From: a virus
Direction: 5' to 3' (one strand)
IMG/VR virus record: IMGVR_UViG_3300009553_000036
Span: 1-45,836 of that record
DNA: 45,836 bases
Position numbers and translations under genes: made by a program. Below the pieces are notes generated by a model. The model worked only from the letters and a program-made list of their open reading frames with translations, was not told the DNA's origin and ran no database searches. Shown in pieces: positions 45,472 to 45,836 of this stretch (the first letter of the stretch is position 1; every line of letters begins with the position of its first letter).

Positions 45472-45836
45472 CAGCTCCTCCCCAGCACGCCACCCTTGGT
45501 GGCCTTGCGCGTTTCGGCAGCTTCTGACGCGGGGGTGGACCTCTCGCCTTGCTCCTCGGCGGCGGACTCCTCGAGGTCAATGCCCAGCATCGTGATCTGG
45601 AGACAGACGCAGCGGTCGGTGCGGCCGCTGGCCATCTTCGACTCCGTGGCGCTCTGTACCTGAGCGATGACGGTGAGGTGGAACTCGGTGCCCACCTCGG
45701 GAAGCGACTTGATCCCGAGCTTGCTGAGCTCCTCGTCTTCGAGGCGGATCTGCAGGCCCCACGGGTACTTCGGCTCGTTGTCGAGCGACTTCCCGCTGTA
45801 CCGCTCAGCGTCGGCCTTGGCCTCCGCCTTCGTGTA
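45471..45836 (-). CDS. Small head-region protein, partial (capsid-staple-like)
   Basis: The minus strand is open from the window edge to TGA at 45471-45473, giving 121 residues without the true start. It reads SLDNEPKYPWGLQIRLEDEELSKLG, KSLPEVGTEFHLTVIAQVQSAT, and RCVCLQITMLGIDL. PWGLxIxLxxEELxKLG with a following beta-barrel pattern is typical of small capsid-associated proteins sometimes named capsid staple. The gene continues beyond the right edge, so the promoter of the late operon lies outside the window. Confidence 0.65.
   Translation of the reverse strand, partial: YTKAEAKADAERYSGKSLDNEPKYPWGLQIRLEDEELSKLGIKSLPEVGTEFHLTVIAQVQSATESKMASGRTDRCVCLQITMLGIDLEESAAEEQGERSTPASEAAETRKATKGGVLGRS

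Noticed and set aside
1-45836. CRISPR array, IS element or diversity-generating retroelement
   Set aside because: No spaced direct repeats of CRISPR type, no transposase and no reverse transcriptase or variable/template repeat pair were seen, although the virion genes resemble those of DGR-carrying BPP-1.

Overview
The window is almost wall-to-wall genes of a temperate, short-tailed (podovirus-type) bacteriophage. High GC content, an O-antigen-type acyltransferase, a GH108 endolysin and the general look of the small early genes suggest a Gram-negative beta-proteobacterial (Burkholderiales-like) host; this is inference, since no host gene is present. The virion genes follow the T7/BPP-1-like podovirus plan: terminase large subunit, portal, Bbp19-like protein, scaffold, capsid, tail adaptor, tail nozzle, internal virion proteins including a lytic transglycosylase and a 2163-residue polyvalent protein, then tailspike and lysis genes.

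Layout. (1) 1-5359, minus strand: an early operon starting with a Cro-like protein at 5359 and running through small proteins, a regulator, a PPC-motif protein, a replication protein whose gene carries iteron-like repeats, a DUF6475-like protein, NinG, an integrase-like protein with no catalytic domain, and a DegT-type aminotransferase cut by the left edge. (2) 5366-6313: the immunity region, with an S24-like repressor whose Ser/Lys catalytic dyad is replaced, a small lipoprotein and a clear terminator. Palindromic 14-bp operators of the form ACACCRNNTGGTGT lie over the promoters on both sides. (3) 6438-15972, plus strand: the second early operon, with small proteins, Bet, a YqaJ-type exonuclease, NinB, a KTSC protein, a DPPH methyltransferase and a run of overlapping accessory genes. 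(4) 15983-17340: excisionase-like gene, complete tyrosine integrase, and an attP candidate containing the 3' part of a tRNA-Cys gene. (5) 17341-18584, plus strand: a short accessory gene and an acyltransferase (probable lysogenic conversion). (6) 18585-45836, minus strand: one long late operon, transcribed from the right edge through head, packaging, tail, ejection, tailspike and lysis genes.

The repressor probably silences both early operons together. The plus-strand early operon supplies annealase/exonuclease recombination, the minus-strand one replication. The integrase and attP sit in the middle of phage genes with no host DNA beside them, so the sequence looks like a free or circularly permuted phage genome rather than an integrated prophage cut at its att sites. 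Both window edges cut minus-strand genes, so a little of the genome lies outside.

The less ordinary features are the inactive-looking repressor protease domain, the integrase-like protein lacking a catalytic domain, three repeat families inside the replication gene, the giant polyvalent protein combining an ADP-ribosyltransferase-like motif with HExxH, and the phage-borne DegT aminotransferase. No CRISPR array, insertion sequence, reverse transcriptase/DGR or complete tRNA was seen.
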